16,202 nt of DNA from Prolixibacteraceae bacterium (GTDB lineage Bacteria > Bacteroidota > Bacteroidia > Bacteroidales > Prolixibacteraceae). Made by a program: the position numbers and the translations under genes. Location of the stretch: NCBI GenBank assembly GCA_016788685.1, contig JAEUSS010000122.1, positions 1-16,202 on the forward strand. Direction: 5' to 3'. Below, one piece after another: positions 1-6,580 of this stretch (position 1 is the first letter of the stretch; every line of letters begins with the position of its first letter). Under the pieces are notes generated by a model, which saw only the letters and a program-made list of their open reading frames with translations, made no database searches and was not told the origin of the DNA.

Positions 1-690
1 GTTTTGTTCCATACGCCCTGAATCCATTTCTAGCGAAGTGATGACATTGCGCTGGCGGTTGGCCTTGCGTCCGTTGGTTACCCACGAACCATATTTTTCG
101 TCGATTTCCTCGTCAGTCATGCGGGGGACATAGTCGGACAGTATTACTTTTTCCATTGTTTGTCCAATCACACCATCGGTAAGAATCAAGGCCGGATTGC
201 GATATTTAAAGGCCAGATTAAAACCAAGCTCAACAAAGTCGTTCATTTCCTGAACCGATGAGGGGGCCAGCACAATCAGGCGGTAATCGCCGTGTCCGCC
301 ACCTTTGGTCGATTGAAAATAGTCGGCCTGCGAAGGTTGGATGGTTCCCAGGCCTGGGCCGCCACGCTGAACATTTACGATAACGCAGGGAAGCTCGGCT
401 CCGGCAAGATATGATATTCCTTCGGCCATCAGGCTGATGCCCGGGCTGGAGGAAGATGTCATGACTTTTTTCCCGGCTCCGGCAGCGCCGTGAACCATAT
501 GAATGGAAGCAATTTCGCTTTCAGCCTGAAGCACTACCATTCCGGTTTCGTTCCAGGGTTCGCGGTCCATCAGAGTTTCCATTATTTCTGATTGGGGAGT
601 TATGGGGTATCCGAAATAACCGTCGCAACCACAGCGAATGGCCGCTTCGGCAATTACCTCATTTCCCTTCATTAATCTTAATTCTCCCAT
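1..690 (-). CDS. vorB: 2-oxoacid:ferredoxin oxidoreductase alpha subunit, VorB type (partial, 3' end missing)
   Basis: This is the alpha subunit of a thiamine-diphosphate 2-oxoacid:ferredoxin oxidoreductase, which converts a 2-oxo acid plus CoA to acyl-CoA, CO2 and reduced ferredoxin, or the reverse. The 230 visible residues include the family signature GYPITPQSE (about residues 27-35), the GAAGAGKKVMTSSSSPG segment (68-84) and a NVQRGGPGLGTIQ stretch typical of VorB/KorA proteins. Full-length relatives are about 350 residues, so roughly one third lies outside the window. The start at 690 follows relatives that carry a few residues before the conserved MKGNE. An internal ATG at 672 (residue 7), with GGGAG upstream, is an alternative. 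The ferredoxin subunit is encoded 65 bp upstream in the same direction, and the beta (ThDP) and gamma subunits presumably follow beyond the edge. Substrate (branched-chain, aryl or 2-oxoglutarate) cannot be settled from this subunit. Confidence 0.88.
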   Translation of the reverse strand, partial: MGELRLMKGNEVIAEAAIRCGCDGYFGYPITPQSEIMETLMDREPWNETGMVVLQAESEIASIHMVHGAAGAGKKVMTSSSSPGISLMAEGISYLAGAELPCVIVNVQRGGPGLGTIQPSQADYFQSTKGGGHGDYRLIVLAPSSVQEMNDFVELGFNLAFKYRNPALILTDGVIGQTMEKVILSDYVPRMTDEEIDEKYGSWVTNGRKANRQRNVITSLEMDSGRMEQN

Positions 691-755
691 ATGATGTTGT
701 TTTACAATTTTTCTTTGTTGAGAAAAGTGCCTGGGTTTGGCGAATTCCGAACGTG

Positions 756-980
756 TTATATTTTAACCCGGTAAACAGTAATGCAGGTATCGGGACAAAC
801 CGTTGCACAGTTCGAACAGCCGATACAGTTTCCCGGATTCTTCATGAACGAATAATGATACCCACGGCTGTTTACCTGTTTATTTTGACTGAGTACATCC
901 TGAGGACAGGCGACAACACAGAGTCCGCAACCTTTGCATTCTTCGTTGTCAACTACTACTGCTCCAATTACTTTTGCCAT
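756..980 (-). CDS. 2x[4Fe-4S] ferredoxin-type subunit of the 2-oxoacid oxidoreductase
   Basis: This is a 74-residue bacterial-type ferredoxin with two complete CxxCxxCxxxCP motifs, at Cys15/18/21/25 and Cys52/55/58/62, so two [4Fe-4S] clusters are expected. There is no signal peptide, so it is cytoplasmic. It sits directly upstream of vorB in the same direction, as the delta (ferredoxin) subunit of four-subunit VOR/KOR enzymes does. It most likely passes electrons from the ThDP site to a mobile ferredoxin or to the flavodoxin encoded at 3176-3700. The 100-bp gap upstream contains a -7-like element and a palindrome, so it could be the first gene of its own transcription unit as well as being read through from crp. 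The subunit role is inferred from position; the ferredoxin fold is clear. Confidence 0.9.
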   Translation of the reverse strand: MAKVIGAVVVDNEECKGCGLCVVACPQDVLSQNKQVNSRGYHYSFMKNPGNCIGCSNCATVCPDTCITVYRVKI

Positions 981-1032
981 GATCTGTATTTAAATTATTA
1001 TTTAATCCTTCTTAAAACTGAGCCAGTTGATA

Positions 1033-1040
1033 CAAAGCTA
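1033..1040 (-). promoter_or_regulatory. Possible -7 promoter element for ferredoxin-vorB
   Basis: On the minus strand this reads TAGCTTTG, matching the Bacteroidota -7 consensus TAnnTTTG. It lies about 50 nt upstream of the ferredoxin start. The nearest TTTG (1070 to 1067) is 26 nt away, longer than the usual 19-21, so only half of the promoter is convincing. Confidence 0.3.
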
Positions 1041-1062
1041 GCTGAACTTGCTCATTGCTTGT

Positions 1063-1076
1063 GCAACAAATGTTGC
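1063..1076. promoter_or_regulatory. 14-bp perfect palindrome, candidate operator
   Basis: GCAACA-AA-TGTTGC is a perfect inverted repeat with 6-bp arms and a 2-bp centre. It lies between the stop codon of the Crp/Fnr-type gene (1081) and the ferredoxin start (980), some 22 bp upstream of the -7-like element at 1033-1040. Its size and position would suit binding by a dimeric regulator near the -33 region; the Crp/Fnr-type protein encoded next to it is the obvious candidate. This is inference from position and symmetry only. Confidence 0.35.
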
Positions 1077-1080
1077 GAAA

Positions 1081-1653
1081 TCAGATTTTATGCAGCATCC
1101 GTGTAAAAATATTACGATGGATGCCCAGATAGGATGCAATATGCTGCCGCTGAACCCGCGATACCAGATCGCTGTTTTCGGCAATGAACTTTTTAACCCG
1201 CTGTAAAGCCGTCAGCGACTGGAAAGCGTAGACCCGTTTCAACGCTTTTATATAACTTTCTTCAGCGATAATCCGAACCATATGTTCCAGTTGCGGGTTC
1301 TGTTTCGTGAGTATATCGTATTCGGCTCTTGTAATATAAATCAGTGTCGAATCCTCGTATGCCCGGATCGATTCGGTTGATTTTTTACCGAGCATAAAGC
1401 TTTCGTGGCTGGTGATGATGGCATGGTTGGGAGGATAGAAAAAATTGGATACCCATTCCTGACCGTTTTCCGAAATGTAGGAAGAATAAAGCAATCCGTC
1501 GAGTACAATGCCTAGTTTCTGAGACGGATCGCCGTAATCGAGAAATACTTCTCCTTTCTTTAAATTTACCGGACACTTCTTTACAAAGAACTCCTTCAGC
1601 TGAACAAGCGTTTCAGTATATCCTGCAAACAGATGGTTGATTCCGGTACTCAT
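1081..1653 (-). CDS. Crp/Fnr family transcriptional regulator
   Basis: A 190-residue one-component regulator. The N-terminal half (about residues 25-115) has the beta-roll pattern of a cyclic-nucleotide-binding-like domain (LKKGEVFLDYGDPSQKLGIV, then LLYSSYISENGQEWV). A long dimerisation-type helix follows (about 120-150), and the C-terminal helix-turn-helix has the recognition segment IASYLGIHRNIFTRMLHKI. Only one cysteine (Cys27) is present, so an FNR-like iron-sulfur cluster is not possible; the ligand is unknown. Length matches the short Bacteroidota members of the family. Its ATG begins 3 nt after the aminotransferase stop codon, which implies co-transcription and translational coupling. 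Sitting between the aminotransferase and the ferredoxin/VorB genes, it probably regulates this amino acid catabolic or salvage locus. The ends are unambiguous. Confidence 0.9.
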   Translation of the reverse strand: MSTGINHLFAGYTETLVQLKEFFVKKCPVNLKKGEVFLDYGDPSQKLGIVLDGLLYSSYISENGQEWVSNFFYPPNHAIITSHESFMLGKKSTESIRAYEDSTLIYITRAEYDILTKQNPQLEHMVRIIAEESYIKALKRVYAFQSLTALQRVKKFIAENSDLVSRVQRQHIASYLGIHRNIFTRMLHKI

Positions 1654-1656
1654 TCT

Positions 1657-2967
1657 TTAGCTATACGTTTCGTTAAAAAGCTTAAGCCGCTGTTCGAGGT
1701 CGGCAAACTGATCTCTTTTTACATGCGAAACACAGGCCCGCAGCCCTTCTTTTTCGCTGCCTGTATTCTTCAGGGTAATGGCGCTGATGCCATAGTATAA
1801 CAAGTTTTCCAGAAGCTGCCCGCCGGTCATTCCGGGATAACCGATTGTGAAATAAAATCCGTCGGCTATCGGTTCGTCACCATCTTTTTCATAAACGATT
1901 GTAAAGCCGTTGGCTACAAACAAATCTTTCATGATTTTGGCTTTCCGGCCATATTCTTTAACATCCTCAATAAAATTGAATTCTCCGTCGCTTGCAGCTT
2001 TAAACATGGCAGCCAAAGCGTGCTGGGTAGAATGCGTAATTCCGGAAGAAAGGGCATACAGCACCTGCATGACAATGGTAAAACCGAAAGGCCTGCTGCC
2101 AAAACGTTTTTCCAGATTATCGTACTGGCGGTTCCACAGCACATTGGATATGGCCATGATGGCGGCACGCTGTCCGGCATACGAGAAAATTTTAGATGCC
2201 GATATAAACAGCACATAATTTTCGGTGTATTTGGCAACGGTTGGCTGGTAAGGCGGCTTGCCGGGCGTGTATAAATCTTTTCTGAAGTCCATGCCAAAGT
2301 ATGCCAGGTCTTCCATTACAATAACATCGTATTTGGTGGCCAACTCTCCGATAATCTGCAATTCTTCTTCCGTAAAACAAATCCAGCTCGGGTTGTTCGG
2401 ATTGGAATAAATCATCGCGTTGATGTTGCCTTGTACCAGGTACGATTCCAGTTTCTCGCGGAGTTTTTCGCCCCGGAAATCAAACACATCAAACGACTGA
2501 TGTTTATGACCCATGACGGTCATTTGCTGTTTCTGTACCGGAAATCCGGGATCAAGGAACAGCGTGGTGTCTTTTTTCTGATCGACATTTCCGGCAACCA
2601 AAAGGGCAGCAAAGGTTCCCTGCATGGACCCGCAGGTTGGGATACAGCTTGCGGGGTCAACGTCAATATTCATGAATGTTTTGATGAAGCGGGAAGCTTC
2701 GTATTTGAGTGGTTTGATGCCATCCATCATGGGGTAAACCGAAGCGACACCGGCCTGAAGGGCCTTGATTTCGGCATCGACGCCTACCTGGGCGGCGGGC
2801 AATCCGGGAACGCCCATTTCCATGCGTACGAATTTCAGTTTGCTTTCTTCTTCAATCAGGTTGATTAAAGCCACAATCTCGCGGATTGAAGCTTTTCCCG
2901 GATCTTTAATCCGGAGTTTATCGAGGTGTTTTTTTACAATTTCTTGTTGAACTGGAATCTGATTCAT
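1657..2967 (-). CDS. PLP-dependent class I/II aminotransferase
   Basis: A fold-type I aminotransferase of 436 residues that swaps the amino group between an amino acid and a 2-oxo acid. Visible active-site features, numbered from the chosen start: the cofactor-phosphate loop CGSMQGT (112-118), the SNPNNPSW segment (188-195; Asn192 is the usual O3' partner), Asp220 and Tyr223 in MEDLAYFGMDF, the Schiff-base lysine Lys259 in ISASKIFSYAGQRAA, and the following Arg267. The reading frame is open 21 codons further upstream (to 3030). MNQIPVQQEI is preferred as start because the extra residues are low-complexity and hydrophobic and look like translated leader. Neighbours (prephenate dehydratase, PaaK ligases, 2-oxoacid oxidoreductase) suggest aromatic or branched-chain amino acids as substrate, which the sequence alone cannot prove. 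It is the first gene of a unit with crp, after a terminator-like hairpin at 3134-3153. Confidence 0.9.
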   Translation of the reverse strand: MNQIPVQQEIVKKHLDKLRIKDPGKASIREIVALINLIEEESKLKFVRMEMGVPGLPAAQVGVDAEIKALQAGVASVYPMMDGIKPLKYEASRFIKTFMNIDVDPASCIPTCGSMQGTFAALLVAGNVDQKKDTTLFLDPGFPVQKQQMTVMGHKHQSFDVFDFRGEKLREKLESYLVQGNINAMIYSNPNNPSWICFTEEELQIIGELATKYDVIVMEDLAYFGMDFRKDLYTPGKPPYQPTVAKYTENYVLFISASKIFSYAGQRAAIMAISNVLWNRQYDNLEKRFGSRPFGFTIVMQVLYALSSGITHSTQHALAAMFKAASDGEFNFIEDVKEYGRKAKIMKDLFVANGFTIVYEKDGDEPIADGFYFTIGYPGMTGGQLLENLLYYGISAITLKNTGSEKEGLRACVSHVKRDQFADLEQRLKLFNETYS

Positions 2968-3175
2968 TGGTGAAAAAGTCGGAATTACGGAGTAAAAATA
3001 AGCAAAGTATTTGCGATAAATCAAATACATTCAGGGTATTGCAGAACAGGTTTGGCAATTCGGAAACACAAGCAGTTCCCGAATTTTAATTTGAAAGCTA
3101 GTACCCCTTTCTTGTTTTGAATTAACAGAAAATCAGGTCAAAAGATGAACCTGTATTTTGTCATGTTTCGGAATA
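2968..3175. other. Intergenic region between flavodoxin and aminotransferase genes
   Basis: This 208-bp non-coding stretch probably carries the 3' end of the prephenate dehydratase-flavodoxin transcript (hairpin at 3134-3153) and the promoter of the aminotransferase-crp unit. No clean TTTG-N19-21-TAnnTTTG promoter was found on the minus strand. A small palindrome, GCAAA-GTA-TTTGC (3002-3014), lies about 35 bp upstream of the aminotransferase start and could be an operator or a degenerate promoter core. Confidence 0.5.
3134..3153 (-). terminator. Probable intrinsic terminator after the flavodoxin gene
   Basis: Read on the minus strand, CAGGTTCA and the downstream GACCTG can form a 7-bp stem with one bulged base around a short loop. 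It is followed by the T-rich sequence ATTTTCTGTTAATT. It begins about 22 nt past the flavodoxin stop codon, the expected place for an operon end. The stem is short and the T-run is interrupted, so efficiency is uncertain. Confidence 0.5.
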
Positions 3176-3700
3176 TTAAAGTCCGAAGGCTGGTTTTATG
3201 GTGTTTATCCAGTTGGCAATACGCTCGTCGGTCAGTTCCGGTTCAAAATCTTCATCGATCGGTAGGCCGACAAACATTCCGTCGAGGATTGCCTCTGAAT
3301 CATCAAATTCGTAAGATGACGGGTCGACTTTACCAACGATCGTTGCGCCATTTTTCAGCAGATCCTTGGCCAGTACGCCCATGGCATTGACAAAATAGCT
3401 TGAATAAGTAACGTGGTCGCCAAGTCCGAAAATGGCTACGGTCTTGCCTGAAAAGTCGACTTTGCTGATGTTTGGAAAAAACTTGCTCCAGTCGGTGTTG
3501 GAGTAGTCTGAATCCCAGGTTTCTTTTCCAACGGTAGAGATTCCAAATATAATCTGGTCGAATTTTTCGAGATCCGAAGCTTTGGCATCATTCACAGCGA
3601 TCATTTCGACATGCTGTTCGCCCAGGGCTGCTTTTACTTTCTCGGCAACACGGTGAACAGAACCTTTCAGCGGGCCAAAAAATAATCCAATTTTGCTCAT
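3176..3700 (-). CDS. Flavodoxin with a non-canonical phosphate-binding loop
   Basis: A 174-residue long-chain flavodoxin, a soluble FMN protein that carries one or two electrons at low potential in place of ferredoxin. It shows an alternating beta/alpha Rossmann-like pattern: MSKIGLFFG (1-9), FDQIIFGISTVGKETWDSD (47-65, with Trp62 at the usual flavin-stacking position), and VAIFGLGDHVTYSSYF (88-103, with Tyr99 at the second stacking position). It also has the extra strand region 120-150 of long-chain types. The usual T/S-x-T-G-x-T phosphate loop is replaced by GPLKGSV (9-15). The start lies 10 nt after the prephenate dehydratase stop, so the two are co-transcribed. In this context it probably serves the VorB-type oxidoreductase or another ferredoxin-linked enzyme; that partner is inferred. 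A terminator-like hairpin follows the gene. Confidence 0.85.
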   Translation of the reverse strand: MSKIGLFFGPLKGSVHRVAEKVKAALGEQHVEMIAVNDAKASDLEKFDQIIFGISTVGKETWDSDYSNTDWSKFFPNISKVDFSGKTVAIFGLGDHVTYSSYFVNAMGVLAKDLLKNGATIVGKVDPSSYEFDDSEAILDGMFVGLPIDEDFEPELTDERIANWINTIKPAFGL

Positions 3701-3710
3701 ATTCTAGATT

Positions 3711-4547
3711 TTATTGATTATGAATTGCTAATTCTCCATGTACATATTCGCCAAGCACCGAGAGGCTGGAAACGTTTTTCAGGATGGCGTGAAGCGCTTT
3801 TTCGTAGTTTGCGATGTTATCCCATTCCACATCAACGTGAAAAGTATATTCGTTGGGTTTGCCGATAATCGGAACCGATTGAATTTTGGTCAGGTTGATT
3901 TTGTTCTCGGCGAAGGTATTCAGCACATTAGCCAATGCACCGTAATAGTGGCCCACCTCGAAACAAAGAGAAGCCTTGTTGGCTGATTCGTTGGGTTTTG
4001 CATGCTTGGATAAAATCAGGAAACGGGTGTAGTTTCGTTTGTTGATTTCGAGGCCCGAATCCAGTATTTCCAGGTTGTAAAGTTCGGCGGTGCGGTGGTT
4101 GCCAATGGCAGCGGCATCGGTCAGCTTTTGCTGATGAACGAGTTTTCCTGAAGCTGCCGTATCCTGATTTTCGATGATCTGTACATTCGGGAAATTGGCT
4201 TCCAGGTATTCGGCACACTGCTTAATGGCTATGGGGTGCGAATAAATGGTTTTGATGTCGGCTTTGGTGACACCCGGATTGGCCATCAGGTTCATCTGGA
4301 TGTGAATGTAGATTTCGCCGATAATCTTTAAGTGGTAGTCGCGTATCAGCGCATAATTTTGCAGCAGGCTTCCGGCAATCGAATTTTCGATGGCCATTAC
4401 AGCAATGCTAACCTGGTCTGAATCGATTAAATTGCATACACCGGTAAAGGATTTGCATTCCACAACTTCAATTTCATCTTCAAAGTACCTTCTTGCCGCA
4501 TCTTCGTGGAAGGAGCCTGCAATTCCCTGTATGGCTATCTTTTTCAT
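3711..4547 (-). CDS. pheA: Prephenate dehydratase with C-terminal ACT domain
   Basis: Monofunctional prephenate dehydratase (278 residues) that makes phenylpyruvate from prephenate, the last committed step before phenylalanine. The catalytic periplasmic-binding-like domain (about 1-185) shows IAIQGIAGSFHEDAA at the start, AIENSIAGS (52-60) and the conserved NYTRF (172-176, with the essential threonine Thr174). The C-terminal ACT regulatory domain (about 192-270) has GHYYGALANVL and KINLTKIQSVP. The usual ESRP phenylalanine-binding motif is replaced by QSVP, as I recall for other Bacteroidota enzymes, so feedback control may differ. The frame is open to 4655, but the conserved N-terminus MKKIAIQG fixes the start at 4547. 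Flavodoxin follows by 10 nt. The 5' leader carries a hairpin (4567-4584). It feeds phenylpyruvate into the same pool used by the aminotransferase. Confidence 0.95.
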   Translation of the reverse strand: MKKIAIQGIAGSFHEDAARRYFEDEIEVVECKSFTGVCNLIDSDQVSIAVMAIENSIAGSLLQNYALIRDYHLKIIGEIYIHIQMNLMANPGVTKADIKTIYSHPIAIKQCAEYLEANFPNVQIIENQDTAASGKLVHQQKLTDAAAIGNHRTAELYNLEILDSGLEINKRNYTRFLILSKHAKPNESANKASLCFEVGHYYGALANVLNTFAENKINLTKIQSVPIIGKPNEYTFHVDVEWDNIANYEKALHAILKNVSSLSVLGEYVHGELAIHNQ

Positions 4548-4566
4548 CTTTATTATAATGTTAAAA

Positions 4567-4584
4567 TCCCGGACAAAGCCGGGA
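4567..4584 (-). promoter_or_regulatory. Hairpin in the prephenate dehydratase 5' leader
   Basis: TCCCGG-ACAAAG-CCGGGA is a perfect 6-bp inverted repeat of G/C-rich pairs, located 20-37 nt upstream of the pheA start codon. In mRNA it would form a stable small stem-loop close to the ribosome landing region and could modulate translation or protect the 5' end. No leader peptide rich in phenylalanine was recognised. Confidence 0.4.
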
Positions 4585-4628
4585 CAATTTACGTAAAATA
4601 TCCTCACGTTGGGGCAAAAGCGGACAGG

Positions 4629-4664
4629 CAAAAGTAAAAACGCTTTCCCGGTCAATTGCTCAAA
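4629..4664 (-). promoter_or_regulatory. Possible promoter for pheA-flavodoxin
   Basis: On the minus strand TACTTTTG (4636 to 4629) fits the Bacteroidota -7 consensus TAnnTTTG exactly. A TTTG at 4664-4661 lies 24 nt upstream, somewhat longer than the preferred 19-21. Predicted transcription would start near 4622, giving a leader of about 75 nt that includes the 4567-4584 hairpin. Confidence 0.4.
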
Positions 4665-4704
4665 ACGGTAATTTAGCTTCTTTCAGTTTATTAACAGATG
4701 TAAA

Positions 4705-4750
4705 CTTTGATTGTCCCCGGTAAATAAATTGTTAACGGAAACAATCAAAG
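4705..4750 (-). terminator. Hairpin after the second ligase-ACT pair, possible terminator
   Basis: CTTTGATTGT and ACAATCAAAG form a perfect 10-bp stem. The inner sequence adds an imperfect pairing of CCGGTAA with TTAACGG around an A/T-rich loop. It lies 35 nt beyond the ACT gene stop codon and upstream of the proposed pheA promoter. On the minus strand the stem is followed by TTTACATCTGTTAAT, only a weak T-run. It probably separates the porin-ligase transcript from pheA, but could instead be an attenuator or operator. Confidence 0.45.
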
Positions 4751-4784
4751 AGTGCTTCAGGTTTAGAGGAGAGGATTTGCTGCA

Positions 4785-5213
4785 TTAAAATTTATACATG
4801 TCGCTTGCTTTTACAAGCTCCAGTTGGTGCGCTGTAAGTACTTCGATGCATTTCTCAATGTTGTCGGGTTTCAGTACAATATTGGCCGATTTGTTATCCA
4901 TTGAATAGGCATATAAATACTCGATGAAAACATTTTCGCCTGAAAGAATATTCAGAGCACGGGCCAGCGATCCGGGTTCATTCGGGCTGTTCAGGCAGAT
5001 GACGTCGGTCAGCCTGACCGAAAATTCGGCTTCTTTCAGGATAGAAAGCGCTTTTTCAGGGTCGGATACAATCATTCGCAGGATACCAAATTCAGAAGTG
5101 TCGGCAACACTGAACGCCGACATGTTGATGCCTGCATTGCCTAAAATCTGTGTGACTTCGTTCAGTCGACCGGTTTTATTTTCGAGAAATACGGATAATT
5201 GTTTGATAATCAT
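4785..5213 (-). CDS. Tandem ACT-domain protein paired with the second PaaK
   Basis: A 142-residue protein made of two ACT domains (about 3-70 and 71-140) and nothing else. Each begins with a beta-strand leading into a GxL-type ligand turn: QLSVFLENKTGRLNEVTQIL in the first, VICLNSPNEPGSLARALNIL in the second. ACT domains bind amino acids or related small molecules, so this is probably an aromatic amino acid or acid sensor that regulates the ligase next to it; the ligand is not shown by sequence. It follows the ligase by 12 nt and has a strong Shine-Dalgarno TAGGAGGA that includes the ligase stop codon, implying translational coupling. A similar protein (6573-7007) follows the other ligase. 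No DNA-binding or catalytic domain is present. Confidence 0.88.
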   Translation of the reverse strand: MIIKQLSVFLENKTGRLNEVTQILGNAGINMSAFSVADTSEFGILRMIVSDPEKALSILKEAEFSVRLTDVICLNSPNEPGSLARALNILSGENVFIEYLYAYSMDNKSANIVLKPDNIEKCIEVLTAHQLELVKASDMYKF

Positions 5214-5217
5214 TTTA

Positions 5218-5228
5218 ATTTCCTCCTA
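5218..5228 (-). promoter_or_regulatory. Strong Shine-Dalgarno overlapping the ligase stop codon
   Basis: On the minus strand TTTAGGAGGAAATTAAA precedes the ATG at 5213. AGGAGG is spaced 8 nt from the start, and the TAG stop codon of the ligase (5228-5226) is part of the same motif. Other genes in this window lack such a motif, so this site points to coupled translation of the ligase and its ACT partner. Confidence 0.7.
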
Positions 5229-6524
5229 AAGGTTACGGTTGTCGATTACACGTTTGGCTTTCCCGGCGGTACGTTCGATGGTTTTGGGTTCAACCAGCTT
5301 AACATCGACCGAAATTCCGAGTGTGCTCTGAAGTTTGTGTGTGATTTTTTTACGCAGTTCTTCCAGCTTTTTGATTTCATCGGAGAAAAACTGTTCCTGA
5401 ACCTCAACCATGAGCTTCAGGGTATCTAAGTTACCTTGTCTTTCAACAATAAGCAAATAGTGTGGAGCAGTCTCACTCATTTCGAGCAGCACGCTTTCAA
5501 TCTGCGAGGGGAATACATTTACGCCGCGGATGATCAGCATATCATCGCTCCGGCCTTTGCATTTCTCCATGCGTACCAGTGTGCGTCCGCAGGCACATTT
5601 TTCGTAATTCAGGCGGGTAAGGTCGCGGGTGCGGTAACGGATGAGTGGGATTCCTTCTTTGGTGATGGTTGTGAATACCAGTTCTCCGATCTCTCCGGCC
5701 GGAAGTGGCTGCAGCGTTTTCGGATCAATAATTTCAGGAATAAAATGATCTTCGTTGATGTGCATGCCCGTTTGGTGTTCGCACTCGCACGAAACTCCGG
5801 GTCCCATAATTTCGCTCAGTCCGTAAATGTCGATGGCTTTTATGCCCAGCTTGGCTTCGATTTCTTTACGCATATTTTCGGTCCAGGGCTCAGCGCCAAA
5901 AATACCGACACGCAGTTTCAAATCTTCCTTTTTTATTCCTTTGGCTTCCATTTCCTCGGCAAGGAAGAGGGAGTAGGAAGGAGTGCAGGCCAGTACTGTG
6001 GTTCCGAAATCCTGCATCAGCTGGAGTTGCTTGTCGGTGTTTCCTCCTGAAATCGGGATCACCGAAGCTCCCAGATTCTCGCAACCGTAGTGCAATCCCA
6101 GTCCTCCGGTAAAAAGTCCGTATCCGTAGGCTACCTGAACAATATCTTCGCGGTGAACACCAGCCATGCACAACGAACGGGTTACCACTTCTGCCCAGGT
6201 ATTCAGGTCTTTGCGGGTATAGCCCACTACGGTTGGTTTTCCGGTAGTTCCGGAAGAGGCATGGATGCGGACGATCTCGCTCATCGGAACAGTAAATGTG
6301 CCGAAGGGATAATTGTCGCGCAGATCGGTTTTAACTGTAAATGGCAATTTGCATAAATCGTCAACGGATTGGATATCGTCGGGAACCAGGCCGGCTTCCT
6401 GCATTTTCTGACGGTAACTGGGTACATTGTGGTAAATTCTGTTGACTGTTTCTTTCAGCCTCTCTGTTTGGACCGCCCGCATTTCGTCGCGGTCCGCACA
6501 TTCCATCTTTTCGTTCCAGATCAT
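5226..6524 (-). CDS. paaK: Phenylacetate-CoA ligase (second copy)
   Basis: An adenylate-forming ligase of 432 residues: arylacetate + ATP + CoA gives arylacetyl-CoA + AMP + PPi. Motifs visible: P-loop [16 protein letters not shown] (88-103), IYGLSE (233-238), [12 protein letters not shown] (293-304), the hinge region GRSDD (324-328), and the C-terminal GKAKRVID (421-428), whose Lys422 is probably the adenylation lysine. CECEH (246-250) and CACGRT (310-315) look like the metal-binding cysteine cluster seen in anaerobic PaaK proteins. No signal peptide is present, so it is cytoplasmic. Phenylacetate or indoleacetate is the likely substrate, but the exact acid is uncertain. It can act in salvage of arylacetates for reductive carboxylation or as part of aromatic amino acid degradation. 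It lies between two ACT genes and keeps the canonical P-loop lysine (Lys96), unlike the upstream copy. Confidence 0.93.
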   Translation of the reverse strand: MIWNEKMECADRDEMRAVQTERLKETVNRIYHNVPSYRQKMQEAGLVPDDIQSVDDLCKLPFTVKTDLRDNYPFGTFTVPMSEIVRIHASSGTTGKPTVVGYTRKDLNTWAEVVTRSLCMAGVHREDIVQVAYGYGLFTGGLGLHYGCENLGASVIPISGGNTDKQLQLMQDFGTTVLACTPSYSLFLAEEMEAKGIKKEDLKLRVGIFGAEPWTENMRKEIEAKLGIKAIDIYGLSEIMGPGVSCECEHQTGMHINEDHFIPEIIDPKTLQPLPAGEIGELVFTTITKEGIPLIRYRTRDLTRLNYEKCACGRTLVRMEKCKGRSDDMLIIRGVNVFPSQIESVLLEMSETAPHYLLIVERQGNLDTLKLMVEVQEQFFSDEIKKLEELRKKITHKLQSTLGISVDVKLVEPKTIERTAGKAKRVIDNRNL

Positions 6525-6563
6525 TATGTATGGCTTGAGTATATTAAATAAAGGTTGTGGTAT

Positions 6564-6580
6564 TTTCCTGATTCAGGAAA
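6564..6580. repeat. 17-bp perfect palindrome at the end of the first ACT gene
   Basis: TTTCCTG-ATT-CAGGAAA has 7-bp arms and a 3-nt loop, and it overlaps the TGA stop codon of the ACT gene at 6573-7007. It lies 40 nt upstream of the second ligase start. In RNA it would be an intercistronic hairpin, possibly tuning the ratio of the two ligase modules or mRNA decay. It has no T-run on the minus strand, so it is unlikely to be a terminator. Confidence 0.45.

Noticed and set aside
753..1106. 117-residue plus-strand open frame over the ferredoxin gene
   Set aside because: It is the antisense of a clear ferredoxin with two intact cysteine motifs and matches no family.
3002..3014. GCAAA-GTA-TTTGC and other GCAA...TTGC palindromes (1063-1076, 13124-13140) as one regulon motif
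   Set aside because: The spacers differ (6, 5 and 9 nt between the GCAA and TTGC cores), which one dimeric regulator would not normally tolerate; -7 elements on both strands also create this pattern.
2968..3030. Upstream Met extending the aminotransferase by 21 residues
   Set aside because: The extension is Tyr/Phe-rich, not like a targeting peptide, and the conserved N-terminus begins at MNQIPVQQEI.
4548..4655. Upstream Met extending prephenate dehydratase by 36 residues
   Set aside because: The extension is a translation of the leader with its hairpin and -7 element; the family starts at MKKIAIQG.
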